This document shows positions 20,123 to 33,203 of a stretch of 64,000 nt of DNA, piece by piece (position 1 is the stretch's first letter; each line of letters starts with the position of its first letter). The notes under the pieces are model-generated. The model ran no database searches. It worked only from the letters and a program-made list of their open reading frames with translations, and was not told the origin of the DNA. Origin of the DNA: Apium graveolens (taxonomy: Eukaryota; Streptophyta; Magnoliopsida; Apiales; Apiaceae); NCBI RefSeq assembly GCF_009905375.1, contig NC_133653.1:99127261-99191260 (forward strand), written 5' to 3'. The translations under genes and the position numbers were made by a program.

Positions 20123-22241
20123 GTGCCAGGTTTGTGTCAACTACTCCTGGACCATATGCATAATACACATTGAAAGTTTTTTCGGATCCTGCAATTGTGC
20201 ACATCTGAGTAATATATATACTTTTTTTCTAAATTTATTAAATGTATATTATTGGTGAAAAGTATATAAATTACTGAGTTGAATTGCAATTCGCATAAAT
20301 ACAACGGAATGAATGAAAATCATATATTTATGTAGCTCTATATAGTTGCATCCTTGTTTGTACTATCGAATTGGATTGGATAGCTTGAAATTTACCCAAA
20401 AATTTATAGAACACATCCAATTAATACAAACAACTAGAATGTATTTTTAGAAGGTTGTAAAGATTAGAAATCGAATACCTTTCGATTTTTCATTAAGGCA
20501 TTCGTCTGAATTTCCGTATAATTGTTTTAAGCATTGAAGTAGTGGTCCAAATACTCAAAAACCAAACTCTGCAAAGTTGATTCGTCTCTAACAACATATT
20601 CCCTCTGTCCCAAAATAAGTGTCGCTTTTGACTTTTGACATGAGATGTTAAAAAAAAGGTACTTGTCTACATTTTTTTTATAAATTTTCTTTTCTCAATA
20701 AAAATATAAATGTAAAATTTTAATTCAAGAAAAAAAAATTTGAAAAAAAATATATGCAAATATCTTTTTCTAGTAGCTTCAAAACGTGTCAAAAGTCAAA
20801 ACGACACTTATTCTGGGACAGAGGGAGTATCACATTGACGTGATTACCGAAGCTTTCTTCTACAATGAAGTTACCGGCTTGACTATGCTGCTAACTCTAT
20901 TTTTTATTACATGATATTTGACTTATGCACATTAAGTTTTTCTTTTTATAAATAAAAATATATAATTAAAATTTTAATTTAGAAAAGGAAAATTTTAAAA
21001 AATATTATTTTATTTATACAGTCAAAAAACTTAGAATTGAGTTAAACGATATATAAAACAAAATAAAGAGAGTAGAACATTTCCCATTAAGAGTTCTAAA
21101 AAAAGGAAATGCACATGTAAAATTCGTTACGCGTTTTTCATCACCTAAAAAAATAACAAGTTGCAATTGGCTACATGGCTACATGGACAATGGACCCTCT
21201 CTGCTCACTACTCTTTACCAAACTGTAATTTTGTAATTTTAGAGTTATTTATTATTTTAAGATTTGCCATAATAATTTAAAATGAATATCAAACTAGTTT
21301 TGTTTATGATCGTCTAAAATATTTTAAAATTTTATGATAAAAGTTGCAGCAATTGATTTTCAACATTGGCCAATGAAAAAGAGAGAGATCTCAACATTTA
21401 TCTTTGAATAAGCCTATAACCAATTATTTAGATTTTAGAGTAACAAATTATTTTATAGAGTTTTTACAGATTACAAACTTAAAGGAAAAGTAATAAATTA
21501 CACGTGTTGATTGGTGCTGAAGCGACACAACTAACTTCACTAGGATTACAATCACTAAAAAGATTACAATAAATATAAGGAGGATCAAGATTATCAGAAA
21601 AATAAGAGTGATAAGAACACACTAAAATTTATTGCTTAGAATATAATATATGTTTAAAACTTAGATATCTTAAATTAATACAAAGGATACCTATTTAGAG
21701 TATAGGACAACTTAATATGATAAAATCTTACAAGTCAATCAAATTTAACACATGTAAGAATATCTTATTTTCAAAAGATAACAATATCTCTTTTCACTTA
21801 ATACACACCACACTCTTTATTTTAAAAGCACATCACATAATTTAATTTAATACACACCACACATTTTATTTTGATACACACCACACCCTTTATATTAATT
21901 AATATATATTCCCTTTCTTTTTCCTGGTAAAAAAAAGTCATGGCTCCACGTCTTATTCCTCATCTTCTTCCTCGTTGCCGGACGAAACGGGAACTGATTA
22001 CTTAAGGTCATAAAGATATTATAAAATCGGGGAGGTTTTTTTTGTGGAGCCTGAAATCGAGATGGTCAGGGTCATCTAGTTTTGTAGTGGCTGATTCTAG
22101 GTTTAACTTGAGCTGACAGAATTGAATTGTTGTCACATAGTGATTAGGGAGAATATTTGGCTTCTTCCAATATGCATGTGGTCGGTCAGGAGGGACTGTT
22201 GTTAATTCAACATTATTAACTACGTATATAAGTACCTTGTG
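20123..22241. other. Intergenic, only a MITE recognised
   Basis: AT-rich sequence after the QRT3-like stop codon. Apart from the Stowaway MITE at 20599-20827 I see no gene or element. About 21780-21920 has loose repeats of ACACACCACAC-TTTATTTT. Confidence 0.55.
20599..20827. mobile_element. Stowaway-type MITE (Tc1/mariner)
   Basis: Terminal inverted repeats begin (C/T)TCCCTCTGTCCCARAATA and continue into AGTGTCG-TTTTGACTTTTGACA on both arms. It is flanked by the dinucleotide TA (20597-20598 and 20828-20829). It is 229 bp long and non-coding. Confidence 0.92.
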
Positions 22242-23165
22242 TTATTCTGTTGGACTATTAGTGTCATATACGGCATCATGGAAGAATGTACATGCATATT
22301 CTTTCAGGATTACTAATCTGTCATCCTGAATGTTTATGCTTTTCTGACAATAAAACACAATAAGAATATAGCGTTGGGATCTTATTACATTTGAGTTGTT
22401 TCCTTCTAGTCTCAATTTTTCACGCCAAAATATGGTATTTCCAAAGAGAGTCAACCATTTGTAAAGCTGTTTGTACTTCTTCTTCTTCTTCTAGGGTCTC
22501 ATGTCTGCCACTGAGAGACAGTCGAATAAATCTGTCTTATCGAATATCATGCCAAATGGGTACGTTTTCACAAAATACCACCAAAACATGTATGCCTCTT
22601 TAGAAAAGTAAATTTGAACCTTTCATTAACCACGAGGATTGTCAGGAAAGAAAAGTGGGGCGCAAAGGAAGATTTTTAAGGGTCCCTCAAACAAGTCATA
22701 TCGCATGATGTATATTTTTTGAAAAGAAAGTAGTTGTTCCAAAAATCTTTTCTTCAGGACAAAATAAAGTACCAATTATTTTATATGAGGTGGAAAATTC
22801 TCTGTCCGAATGGAATATATTAATGGTAATACTGGAGCTATTGTCCTTCGAGTCCTTGGCAAAAAATCTGAAAGAACATTATTCTTTCCTTTTATGTGCT
22901 TGGGGCCAAATTTCCACTCTGAGAACCAGTTTACCCATCTCAAAAGTTGGGGTTGAGGCAATATCTTTTGCTTGGACTGTAACATTTTTGGAAATGCAGA
23001 CATGTCCATATCGATGAGAAAGTGCTTCCCTATCAAGTGAAATTGATAATTTTCAATTCCTCTTTTGACTGCAATAATCTCTTTCTAAGTGGAGTGATAA
23101 TGAAGCTCTCCATTTTTAAACTCTCCACTTTTGTAACCACATTGTTGTGCAAGACATGCCTATAT
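22242..23165 (-). pseudogene. Endogenous pararetrovirus fragment (Caulimoviridae RNase H region), decayed
   Basis: On the minus strand from about 23165 the frame reads like the RNase H part of a caulimovirid polymerase: a Cys-Gly-Tyr-Lys-Ser-Gly-Glu stretch, then IIAVKRGIENYQFHL, IDMDMSAFPKML, and finally LLRWVNWFSEW and HIKGKNNVLSDFL. An in-frame TAG at 23087-23085 and another stop near 22776 break it. Residual similarity may continue to about 22242, where an acidic Glu-rich stretch is followed by VDSLWKYHILA across frames. There is no reverse transcriptase, movement or coat protein region here. It is an old, non-functional insertion. Assignment to the family is by motif; the genus is uncertain (florendovirus-like is a guess). 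Confidence 0.7.
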
Positions 23166-23189
23166 AATAACAAGACCGAGTCACATTGA

Positions 23190-23330
23190 CTGCGGTAAGA
23201 TTAAGTTGTTTGATAATCAATATTTGTATTCTGTAATTATATTTTTTAAGTCTGTAAAAATGTTTAGTAGATTAGACTGGGGGATTTTTATGTGAACAAT
23301 TTCAAGTTAAGGAATAAACTCCGGAAGAAG
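23190..23330 (+). repeat. Left part of an interrupted Sirevirus LTR (element C)
   Basis: This sequence ends with the AGAAG target site of the 29.5-kb insertion and by position is the upstream half of the LTR that resumes at 52895. The exact LTR start could not be fixed; the region after the pararetrovirus relic near 23170-23200 is the most likely place. Confidence 0.45.
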
Positions 23331-25110
23331 TGTTAGTATCCGAATTATCGTAGAAGGGGGGGGGGGGTTGAATACGATAATCATTAAATTAAAAATTCTT
23401 TCGAATCTTTAGCGGATAAAGTATTTAGTGCTCGATTAGTATTTCGTGTTCTTGAGAGGAATAGTGTTTGGAACGATAAAAACGAGGAACACAAAATATT
23501 CGGGGAAATATATATTCGTATATAAATCCTCGAGGGTGTTGCTACACTCCGGTAAATAAATTAACCGGCTACAATCTAAGAACAACAAGGTTCCTAGCTA
23601 CTACAAAGATTTACAAATTAAATCCTATACAATAATCTAGCTTGTATTTGTACTAGGATTTAATTACCGGGTAACGATTATAATGCCCCTACGAATATAC
23701 AAGAATTAAATCGGGCATTATAACGTTACTCTGGTGAGAAGTTAAACGGATATTCAAGTAGCTTGAACTCCTCTATAAATCTCCGCTACCATTTTCAGTA
23801 CTCTCTTGGGAGAGAAGATGAACATAAAATATTTCAGAATAAATGGTTGAATCTCTTCTGCTGCAAAGTGTAGTCTTTTATCCAATAATGTGTGGCTGAG
23901 AATTGAGGAGAACTGTGTGGCGACAAGTCCTTATGTGGCGACAGGACCTCTGTGGTGACAAATGGGGGAGGGGGATCCTGTGTGGCGACAAGGTAACTTC
24001 CAAGTACAAGAATATGTACTTAACCATATGTTAACCAAACTTTAACAAACAACAAACATGTACACGTTTGTTTCATTTGCTTATTTTATTTTTTATTTTT
24101 GTTTTTTTGTTTTTTGTTTTTTTTATCTTTCTTTTCTTTTCTTTTGTTTTTCCTTTTTGTTTTTCCTTTTATTTTTGTTTTGTTTTTGTTTTCTTGTTTT
24201 TTGTTTCTTTTCTTATTTTCTTTTTCTCTTTTTCTTTTTAAGTCTAAATTGTAAATAAACTAATTTATAAAATAAACTTAAATATAACTTATATAAATAA
24301 ACTAATTTAGATTTATAAAATAAACTTATTTAAAGTTTATAAGATAAATCATTTTTAAGTTTATTAAATAAATTATATTAAAGTCCATTAAATAATTTAT
24401 TTAATTTAACAATTAAACTTAGAGCTTCGCTAGTCCCCTGAGTTGTTGAGCTGTATACGCCGCGCACCTCTTCTCGTACTTTAACAGATAAACGTTCAAT
24501 CCAAGTACGTTTCTCAACTTAACAATTCTTCTATAAATAATATCCAGATTCCTTTCACGAGCTGTTGACGGCTAGTGCAACTGGTCTGGTTCACAGACGA
24601 CTAACCCTGATTCAGGTCTTTGTATTATAGCCTTGATTACATTGTTAAGCTTGTCTCAACTTTATTGCTTCGAACACTGACTGTCAATAAATAATTGTAC
24701 TTTCACTGGAATCCTTTCTGGTACTCTAGACAACGTCTTCATTAACCTTTATATATACCCTGTCTTCAATTCTTCAGATTCCTATGCTTCGAACGTCTAT
24801 ATTCAATCAATGCCAATATACTGAAATCTTCCGGTAGCACTTGTATACTGAATCTTCAACATTTCTGAAACCCTGAAAGTCTTTAACCTTTGTTCTTCAC
24901 TGAGGCATGATCATATTAATGGACTTCTTTCAGTGACCTGTAGACAGACTTCAGGTTTTCTTCTAATCTTCTGATTCTTCGTATTTGCCTTGTCTTCATT
25001 CTTCCTGATTTTTTTTATAGATGTAGTATTATTAACCTGTCATGTTCTAGTGTTGTTATCGTGTTGAGTTATCACATAACTGTTCATACAGCTACGCAAT
25101 CTCACCAACA
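23331..25110 (-). repeat. 3' LTR of element D (full length)
   Basis: TGTTAG at 23331 to CCAACA at 25110, 1,780 bp. It contains a G12 run (sense-strand poly-C) near 23348-23359. Three copies of TGTGGCGACA and one variant, TGTGGTGACA, lie at about 23917-23990. A 180-bp T/C-only tract covers 24085-24240. Most of it aligns with the LTR at 51547-52894. Confidence 0.92.
24085..24240. repeat. Polypyrimidine tract in LTR
   Basis: Almost only T with C and a few G in TTTTGTTTTC-type runs. The equivalent tract is at 51870-52020 in the other LTR. On the element's sense strand it is an A/G tract. Confidence 0.9.
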
Positions 25111-25124
25111 ATCTCCCCCTATTT
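25111..25124 (-). promoter_or_regulatory. Polypurine tract of element D
   Basis: The minus strand reads AAATAGGGGGAGAT directly before the 3' LTR. Further AGGGGGAGA-like tracts lie upstream in the element at about 25438-25446, 25641-25652 and 25691-25700, plus a weaker one at 25530. Confidence 0.85.
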
Positions 25125-25874
25125 GATTGTTAAACTTAACAAACAAATTAAATAGAGAGGATATCTCAACTAATAACTAGAAAAAGTAATGTACCAGGAC
25201 TTGTAAATAATGCTACTGGTTTTCTGGATCAAATACTGCATTTCCAGATTTCTTGAGTAACTGAAATGAAAGATGCTTGTTCCTCTAGCACTGAACTGAT
25301 CTTCAAGTAGTTTCATCTTCATTTCCTTGGTTCTTCAAATCTCTCTGCCAGATAACACTTCTCAGTCTTGAATTAATCATCAGCAGTTTCTTTTGTACAA
25401 CCACATTTCCTTTTGAGAAGCGCATATCTCTCTTGCTTCTCCCCCTATGAGAATCAACTGCTTGAAGGAGATCACCTTCGTCTACCACCTCACCCGTACA
25501 ATAGGATCCGCAGATAAGAACTAATGGTACTCCCCTTTTGGAAAATAGCTTCTTCCCTTATGAAGAATAGTGATGAACCAAACCACTTCTTCTGATGTAG
25601 TGTGATGTACATGTGCTTTACCTTTTCCTCCTCCCTGCTATTTCTCCCCCTTAGTTGAGGAATCCTCCAAACTATTATATAAGCTTTTATCTCCCCCTTA
25701 GAGAAGGAATGTATGTTGTCATCTAAAGGAGTTCTCATATGTTACTTGGTTGGAAAAGAAATAACAAGTCAGAGTTTGATCAACCATGTCCCTTGAAATG
25801 CTGCAAGAATGACTTCACTGTTGATCATCATGTTCACCAATCTTCCCAACTCCTTATACCTCCCAACTGTGAGA

Positions 25875-26530
25875 TCACCAATTGTTACCAATTGTTAGCT
25901 CCCAAAGGTTCCGATGTATTCTAATCCAATCTATAAATGTTAGGTCCCTAAGAGTTAGGTTCCAATCATAAACAGATTCGAGACCCGAAGTATCAAGAAC
26001 CATGTTTAGGGATAGGGAATGGGATATGGTGTTTCTGTCTTTCTTCCTCACTGTGAGTGTGTGATTCTGTTTCATGCACCTCACAAGTGTTTCACTCTTC
26101 TCTCCACTCGTGTTTACACTCATTCTCACAAGTGTATCACTCCTCTCATAGCTCCAAAATCCAGCTGTACCTGTAAGGAAAATCACCTTAGCCATCCTTA
26201 AGGAGGTCACAGGTGGTGCGATGAGAGCTCGCAAATCCCCATCCTTGTTAGACTCGTCAGATGAATCTGAGTCATAATCCACAAGTTGCTAGTTTCCCTT
26301 TTAGGGTTCCAGACTTGAACTCTGGGAAGGTAAACAATGATCTGAAGAATTTAGCATAAAGATCAAAGTTCCCTTCTAATGTCTGTGAAGACATTTCCTT
26401 GTGACTCATCAGGTAATATCTGAATCATTGTCAACAAGTTGCCGATCTGCACCTATGTCAGATCCACTATCCGCAGATACATCCAGGTTTATTAGTCCTG
26501 GAGAGGTAGACATTGATCACTGATATATGG
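25875..26530 (-). pseudogene. Relic of an extra ORF after pol in element D
   Basis: A frame of about 135 codons (26282-25875) begins with an acidic stretch, VDYDSDSSDESNKDGDLRAL, and continues with no recognised domain (GFWSYERSDTLVRM, EKSETLVRCMK). It is preceded by a stop, so it is a fragment. The segment 26400-26530 upstream is a diverged copy of 26261-26345, suggesting the original protein had internal repeats. It lies where Sireviruses may carry an env-like gene. Function unknown. Confidence 0.4.
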
Positions 26531-27090
26531 CTATTGGATAAGTATCCTCTCCTAACACCTGTAAAGGCAATTGGTCCATTAAAGAACCTTGAAAAATCGA
26601 ATTTGACCATAAAATGGTCGAAACTCTTGTTTCCGTCAACTCATCCTTTGTGTGTGTAACCTTTCCTTGTGCATCAAGAATTGTTTATGTTTGAGGTGGT
26701 GACACTATATCGGATACCCTGGCTGACAGGAGAATTTCAATAGACGCACCATGTTGATAGGATGAATCTAGTAATTGTTTTTGTGCCTTTTCAGCCATTA
26801 CATCTTTCTGAGAAGATGTATGGGGGCTAGCAGTTGTCTCAGTGTAAATACTACTCATCTTTGTAGGAGACAGAGCTGCTGCGTTGACTTCAGAACCTTC
26901 CTTATGTGGTGCTCTAAGGCACTATCTCCCTCACACTCAATCATACTTCATTTTAGTGGTAAGAGAGTGTTGGTTGGTTCTGTTTCTGTGTTTATCTTTA
27001 CAGTCTGGGATAGAAGTTGTGGATTTTCAACCTCATGACTATCAAATGAAATAAGGCCATTGGAGGCTGAACCTGCATAGAACATATGGA

Positions 27091-29090
27091 AATGTAGAGA
27101 TAAAATGCACTTAATATCTATAATGAATGAAAATTATGCATTTAATCTTTGAGAGAAATGATGTACAATAGTGATTTCAAAAGATTTTAATGAAATAAGC
27201 AATCACCGCTGTAGAAAGAAGTTTGATTTTTCTCTTAAAACTGTTCGAGTGCACAAGTCTGTCTTAATGCCTAAAAAGATAAATGATTTGATAAGACACA
27301 GACTGATGACCTAGTAGTATTAAGAAGAGAAAGAAAGATTTTGTCTTTCAATATAAATGAGTTTTTTTAAAAGCATTGATCACTTAGGGTAAAGTCTAAG
27401 TAATTCTCATTCACGTTAAAAGCTCCATAATCTATCTTCATAAGATTATAATCAACAAAAGTGTTTATTGATAAATATCCTTAATAAGACTGACTATGCT
27501 GCTAATTTCAAATTGTAGTGAATCTGTTAGATGTAACAACTCATATAAATTCACTAGAACTTAAAATCTCACAATTATCTGCAACAAAATATTAACAATA
27601 TATCATTGACTGATACTTGTTAAGTATTTTAGATACTAATAATTATGTTGCATCCTATTTTAAATATTAAAATAAGATATCAATGAATTAAATACCAATA
27701 ATCTATCAAAAAGACATCAGCATTCAATTTCATATATCATACAATTGTTAACTCCTAACAACTGTAATATCTCAAACAATATTGGTTCGATAAATAAAGC
27801 AACATTAACCAACATTGTCTTGTTTGCAATCTTAGAAAAATGTTCTAAGTTCCATATACTTTGATCCATTGAGTATTGCATCTATTATCAAAGTGTTTAG
27901 GAATTTGCAAATAAGTATAAAATTATTCTAGGTGAACAACATATGGTTACTTCTAATAAAGTAAAATCTTCATTGACCATAGTTGTACTTCAAGAGATAT
28001 TTTTATACTTTTTAAATTAGTATAAATGACTGAGTATAAACATTGATTACTTAGAGGAGCTCTAAGTAATGTCATAAATACTAATACTTCACAATTAGTT
28101 CATAGTTAAACTCTTAACAAAATATCATTAACAGATATAAGTCAAGAATTAGCATACAACTAATCATGCTACAATTATGATTCTGATTTCAGTGAATTCC
28201 TGAGATATAAACATTCCTAAATTCACTAAAACCAAAATCTCATAATTAACTTATAACACATAAGTTACAATCAATATACTAGATATCAATTGTTGACCAA
28301 TTTAGTTATAATCAATCATGCTGCTTATTTATTTTAAGTTAATTTGAATTACGGAGCAAATAAAATCATTGAATTGCTTCAATTTCCATAATCCAAACTA
28401 CCCAAAATAAATATTAAATAAATAAATACTAAATAACTATGAGTTAGATACTAGCATCTAAATATTTATAATTATCCTTGAGTAAGCACCAATAGGATAC
28501 ATGACTTATATACATGGCAATCACTCTCTGGATAATTAGTAATTTTAGAAATACTTTCTAAGCATATAAAATATTGAGAGTTTTATACACATAACTTAGA
28601 AAATACTTCAACTTTCAATATCAGTGATTTTAGAAATAAGCATTGATTACTTAGAACAAAAATTCTAAATAATATCACTAATACTAAAAGTATCACAATT
28701 ATTCGTACATGATACAAATAACTATGCTGCATATTATTTTAATATAATTTAAATTATGAGACTGATATAGAATGGAATTGTCTACAGTCATAATTTAAAT
28801 CAATTAAAATAGTATTCAAACTTAATGCTATAGTACTTAACTACCACAAATATATATGACATAGTAATTATGATAATCAAGATAGTAGCACTAAGTACGA
28901 GGTTCTAGATTACTGATAAATTCACAAGTCCTTTAAATATTGAAGATTTAATACTTGTGAACTTATATGAAGAATTCCTTACAGATGGGATTACCAACTA
29001 ATGTGCAATGAATAATATCCCACACTTATAAACTAGTATTGAAAAATTAACTTTATCAAGTGATTTAATAAATGTTTCTGTCAGTAAATC
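27091..29090 (-). other. AT-rich non-coding region with repeated hairpin modules in element D
   Basis: No coding frame. A TRCTGC-centred motif (TATGCTGC/CATGCTGC and variants) recurs near 27491, 27640, 28163, 28315 and 28720, each followed by an AT-rich dyad. Three copies of GATTACTTAGA...TCTAAGTAAT lie near 27378, 28043 and 28642. The rest is plain AT-rich sequence. Confidence 0.6.
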
Positions 29091-29095
29091 TTTAA

Positions 29096-32050
29096 CTAAA
29101 GGACATGCTCTCGAATTAAATGATACATGGTATGAAGGTGCCTTGTCATAGAGTGTTCACAGAGTTGTTGGATTTGAGGTTGTTTCTCATCATAACAAGA
29201 AATCAATCTTCTTCCATGAAGTTGACAGCTTCCTGAGATGCTTCTCCTGTTACTTAAGTTGACGGCTTCAGAGATACTTCTCCTGTCTTTCTTACAACCT
29301 GCATAATCTGTATCTATATAGCCAAACATGTTAAGCATAATATCTTTAGGGTACTTTACTCCAAGAGTTGGTAGTCCCTTAAGATATCTAATAATCTTGT
29401 TAATAGCTATAAGATTGGATTCTCTAGGATCCACTTGGAACCTTGCACATTGGCATCTTGAAAACATTACATGTTGTCTATTAGCATTTGAGCAAAAGAG
29501 TGAGCTTGTCATACCTCTATAGCTTATCATTATACCTGAGTTGCACTGATGAAGCTTTAGTGGTTTCCGTTGGTAAGTAGTCTTGGCATGTTCAGAATCT
29601 TCCAAATTTTGCAGCTTCAAAAGATCCTTAACTTACTTGTATTGCCATCATTCTTTTGGTTTACTTATGCTCCTAAAAGAATTATTATTTTGGCTTTCTT
29701 GAGCTCCTAAAATAATTATTCTAATGGCCTGTTTAAAGTAATTCCAAGGAGAATTGTAACCTTTCCAACATGCTCCTCCATACCTACTCTGCAATACTTA
29801 GCAAATAATCTTGCACAAGTTTTTGTTAGTAGACAAACATATAACATTATCATTATATCAGAGCACATATATAACATTATGTTTGTGCCTAGTGATAAGA
29901 GAGTTATTAATATGACGACTCTGCTAGTTCATATTAAACTGTAACTTCAGTTAGAGTGCCATAACATGTCCTTGACGATTGCTTGAGTAGTATACTAGTT
30001 CATACCAACCTGAAGTGAGATTGTGAAGAAGAGATATACATTGACTTCCTCTTTTGACTCACCAACCAGGATTGCACTTGTACACATCTACTAGAGTCCA
30101 ATTCCAAGTGTAATGTGCATCAGGTGCCTGATATGTAGTAATATCCTCAAGTCTCGTCACTGGTGCTATATGTTAGATACTGCTTCCTGATAATAACCTA
30201 GCCCAGTTTGACCTTGTCCCTCGTAACAATGCCATTGTCGTCCAGTTTGACTTCTAGTTATCCTTGTACCAATTACAATATTGTCATTTGGTTTGGATAC
30301 CAGCTTCCCTACAATCTGCTTGCTGACTGATTGAGCTCATCTTGCTTTTTAATCACCCGATCAATCCGGATCTATCAGAGCTTCTGTAACTTTCTTAGTT
30401 TCTTTTTCAGATAGAAAACTTGGGAAATAATCATTCACACTCAGTAGCCTTGCTAATCATTACTCCACCATCTGGATCACTTAAGAACTAGACTCTGGGA
30501 ATAATATTGACAACAAACCCTTTATCTCAGCAGATATGTTCTTTAGTTTCCTCTAATATTCAATGTGGTGTTGTGTCTGACTAGTTGATCCTTCTATTGC
30601 TCCCCCTAAGCTGTTGTTGGGATTTCCTGAAAATTCTTACTCTTGCTGACTAGCTTTATTGAAATAATGAGTTGTATTATACATTGTCATTCCACTGCTT
30701 GGATATGAATCATCAATACCATCAATTTCTCCTGTAACAGCTTGGAGCATGGAGTTGTTGAACTATGCACTTAGACTTTCAATCATTTTCTGTTGATCAA
30801 CCATAAATGCCCTGTAGGTTGTATACTCCATTGAGTAGCCATGAAAAATATCCTGACAAGTATTAGCTGCAAATGCCAAGATCTTCAAACAACTGAAAAC
30901 ATTTCATTGTTTGCTTCTGTAGAACATTCTCTCCAAACACTTTCAGGTTATCCAGTGTTTGCTCCTGTTGGCCATTAACTCATTAGTGGTCTTCATGTAT
31001 ACATCCAGATCAAGGATTGATTTTACTTGTTGCAAACTGTTTTGACTACTCCAGCCATTTGGTATTAAGAAAGTCTTGATTAGCTTGATATTTTCATTGT
31101 AGCTTTAATTAAGTTCTGGTTCTTCCTTTGTACCACTCCATTCTGACACGGAGCTCCCGGTGCTGAATATGTCCAAAAATATTCTTGATGTTACAGATAT
31201 TAATTAGAACTAACCACAAGATCATTTCTTTTATAGTTGCTTCCAGCTTGATCTTCTTATACAATCAATCACCATCCGTGATGTCTTGTCTTGAGAACGC
31301 ACGAACAACAACTTTGTTTGATAAGAGTAGTCAAGCACCATCACTAAGGTATATCTCTACTTTGATGTGATGTTGTCTTTGACTTCCCTTTTTGACATGT
31401 CTCACAATTATTGTCTTCTAAATTCCAGATGAGGCAGTCCTCTCACAAACTCCTTTTCACAAAAGAGTTCCTTGAGTTGATGTTCAAGGTGAGAGCTTCT
31501 AATGCCATAGCTAAACTTTTGACAAAAGAAGCTTTCCGGTAGAATCCATTAACTTCACCTTTTCAGAGTTTCCAGTCTAGCCACAAGCATTCCCTTTCCT
31601 TACTCTAAGAAGAGCAAGCTTCTCAACCTTCATGCTTCAGATGAGACACTAATTCTTCATTGAATTGACATTTTGTCCTTTGATGCAGAACTGTCTGATA
31701 AGAGGATTTATGCCTTGATTCTCCAGCAAGGAAGTTGCTTTAATTATTATCAGTGACTCCAATGATTAGTTGTTATCAATGATAGCAATTGTTGAATTCA
31801 TGATGACATCCCTTTTCTACATAGCTTGTCCCGTAATTAAAACCTTTGCTGTCATCTCCAAAGATTATTGACGGAATAGCTTTTGTTAATCACATTTTAT
31901 TGTGAGGCTCTTTCTTTGATCATTTGCCTTGAGTATGAATTACCAAGAATACATATGAATCAATTAACCTGTTATGTCCTACACTCACAAATGGATTAAC
32001 AGTTCTTGGTACCCAACTTATCAGTTTGGGTCCAGTTGGATTAGAGATTT
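29096..32050 (-). pseudogene. Degenerate Copia pol of element D
   Basis: Pieces of Copia Pol occur in the right order on the minus strand, broken by many stops and frameshifts. Around 32040-31930: GPKLISWVPRTV, the region joining gag and protease. Around 31175-31110: the integrase end SAPGAPCQNGVVQRKN. Around 30250-30190: an RT stretch, DDNGIVTRDKVKLG. From 29620 to 29096: RNase H with YRGM, CARFQVDPRESNLIAI, RYLKG, DTDYAGCKKDRRS, SGSCQLHGRRLIS and HSMTRHLH. It is clearly homologous to the pol at 2470-5820 but far more decayed and shortened by deletions. Confidence 0.85.
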
Positions 32051-32779
32051 TATTATAAACAGAGATAACAACAGCTACAACCTTATCATGCTAATTCTTA
32101 TCTTTGACTGACCATTTTCTCCATTTTAATACCCTTGATAAATTTTTCTCTAGGTTAGGGGAAAATTGGTTCCAACCTTACATAAGGAGGACTAGCAGTC
32201 TTTGCCCTATTGTAATCCTAAACATGCTTCTTCTATAATTAATGCAAGTACTGAGAGATGCATTCATGGCATAAAGATAAGCAAGCATTGTATTGGGAAT
32301 ACATGGCATTCATTCAGAAACATTACACATAAGAATTAAGAAAGACATGCATTATATGGAACAAACAGAATTAACAAATAAATCACTAATTCTATCTAGT
32401 CCAATCCTGTTGAAGAATCTCATCTAGCTATCTCAATCTAATCATATCTTAACAAACAATTCAGATTAAAAGAATAAATCACATTGTAATAGGATACAGA
32501 GAGTAAGCATAAACAAAGGTCTTATATGCTGGAAAATATATATCTCACTAAAGCAATTAATCATGTTCAACAAATATTCAAAAACATATTTAAGATCCTC
32601 TAAAGTAACATGCACAAGTTAAACATCAATCCTAGTTACCAGAAAACAATCTAGTGAACTGGTTCAACATTATCTATGTGTGATGCTATCATGCTTGTGT
32701 GAGTGTTAAACATTTAAACACTATGATCTTATCATGCATTGAATATTGAGAGCAGAGTATTGCAAAGGTTTAAGAATTT

Positions 32780-33198
32780 GAAACCTGAGATATGTGAGTT
32801 GGATCATCTTCAGAAATTGCTATGAAAGCAAGATATTCATTATTCTCGTCATCTGATCCATCCCAACTCTTTCCCGTGCACTATAAGTTTTGACTGGCTG
32901 CTTCCAAAAGAAAAAATTCCACCTTTGTCTCAACTCTTCAACTGAATCCCTTCTCATCCTTGTTTGTCAAGCTTCTTGTCCTGTTGTAGCAAAACCCCTG
33001 ATAGTTACTTGACACATATTGTTTGTCAAACCTGTAGCTTTCAAATCTTGTTTATGACCCATTCTCAGTCTGTAACCACCTCTTGAACTGAATCTGTAAG
33101 AATCTGCTTCTGAATAGATAGGCTTGATCCTTGGATATAGCTTCTATACTCCTTGTGAATCTGATGCGACCAAACTTCCCTGACAAGTGAAACACTGC
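32780..33198 (-). pseudogene. Degenerate Copia gag of element D (3' part)
   Basis: Short readable pieces in more than one frame: YRFSSRGGYRLRMGHKQDL near 33100-33040 and SWDGSDDENNEYLAFIA near 32870-32820, the latter resembling the acidic linker of Sirevirus gag. The 5' part was separated by the Gypsy insertion and would continue at 50068. Confidence 0.5.
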
Positions 33199-33203
33199 CC
33201 TGA

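Noticed and set aside
24058..24258. Phe/Cys/Leu-rich open frame resembling a membrane protein (also 51841-52036)
   Set aside because: It is a translation of the LTR polypyrimidine tract.
29328..29522. Small plus-strand open frames over the decayed Copia pol
   Set aside because: They are antisense to recognisable RNase H remnants.
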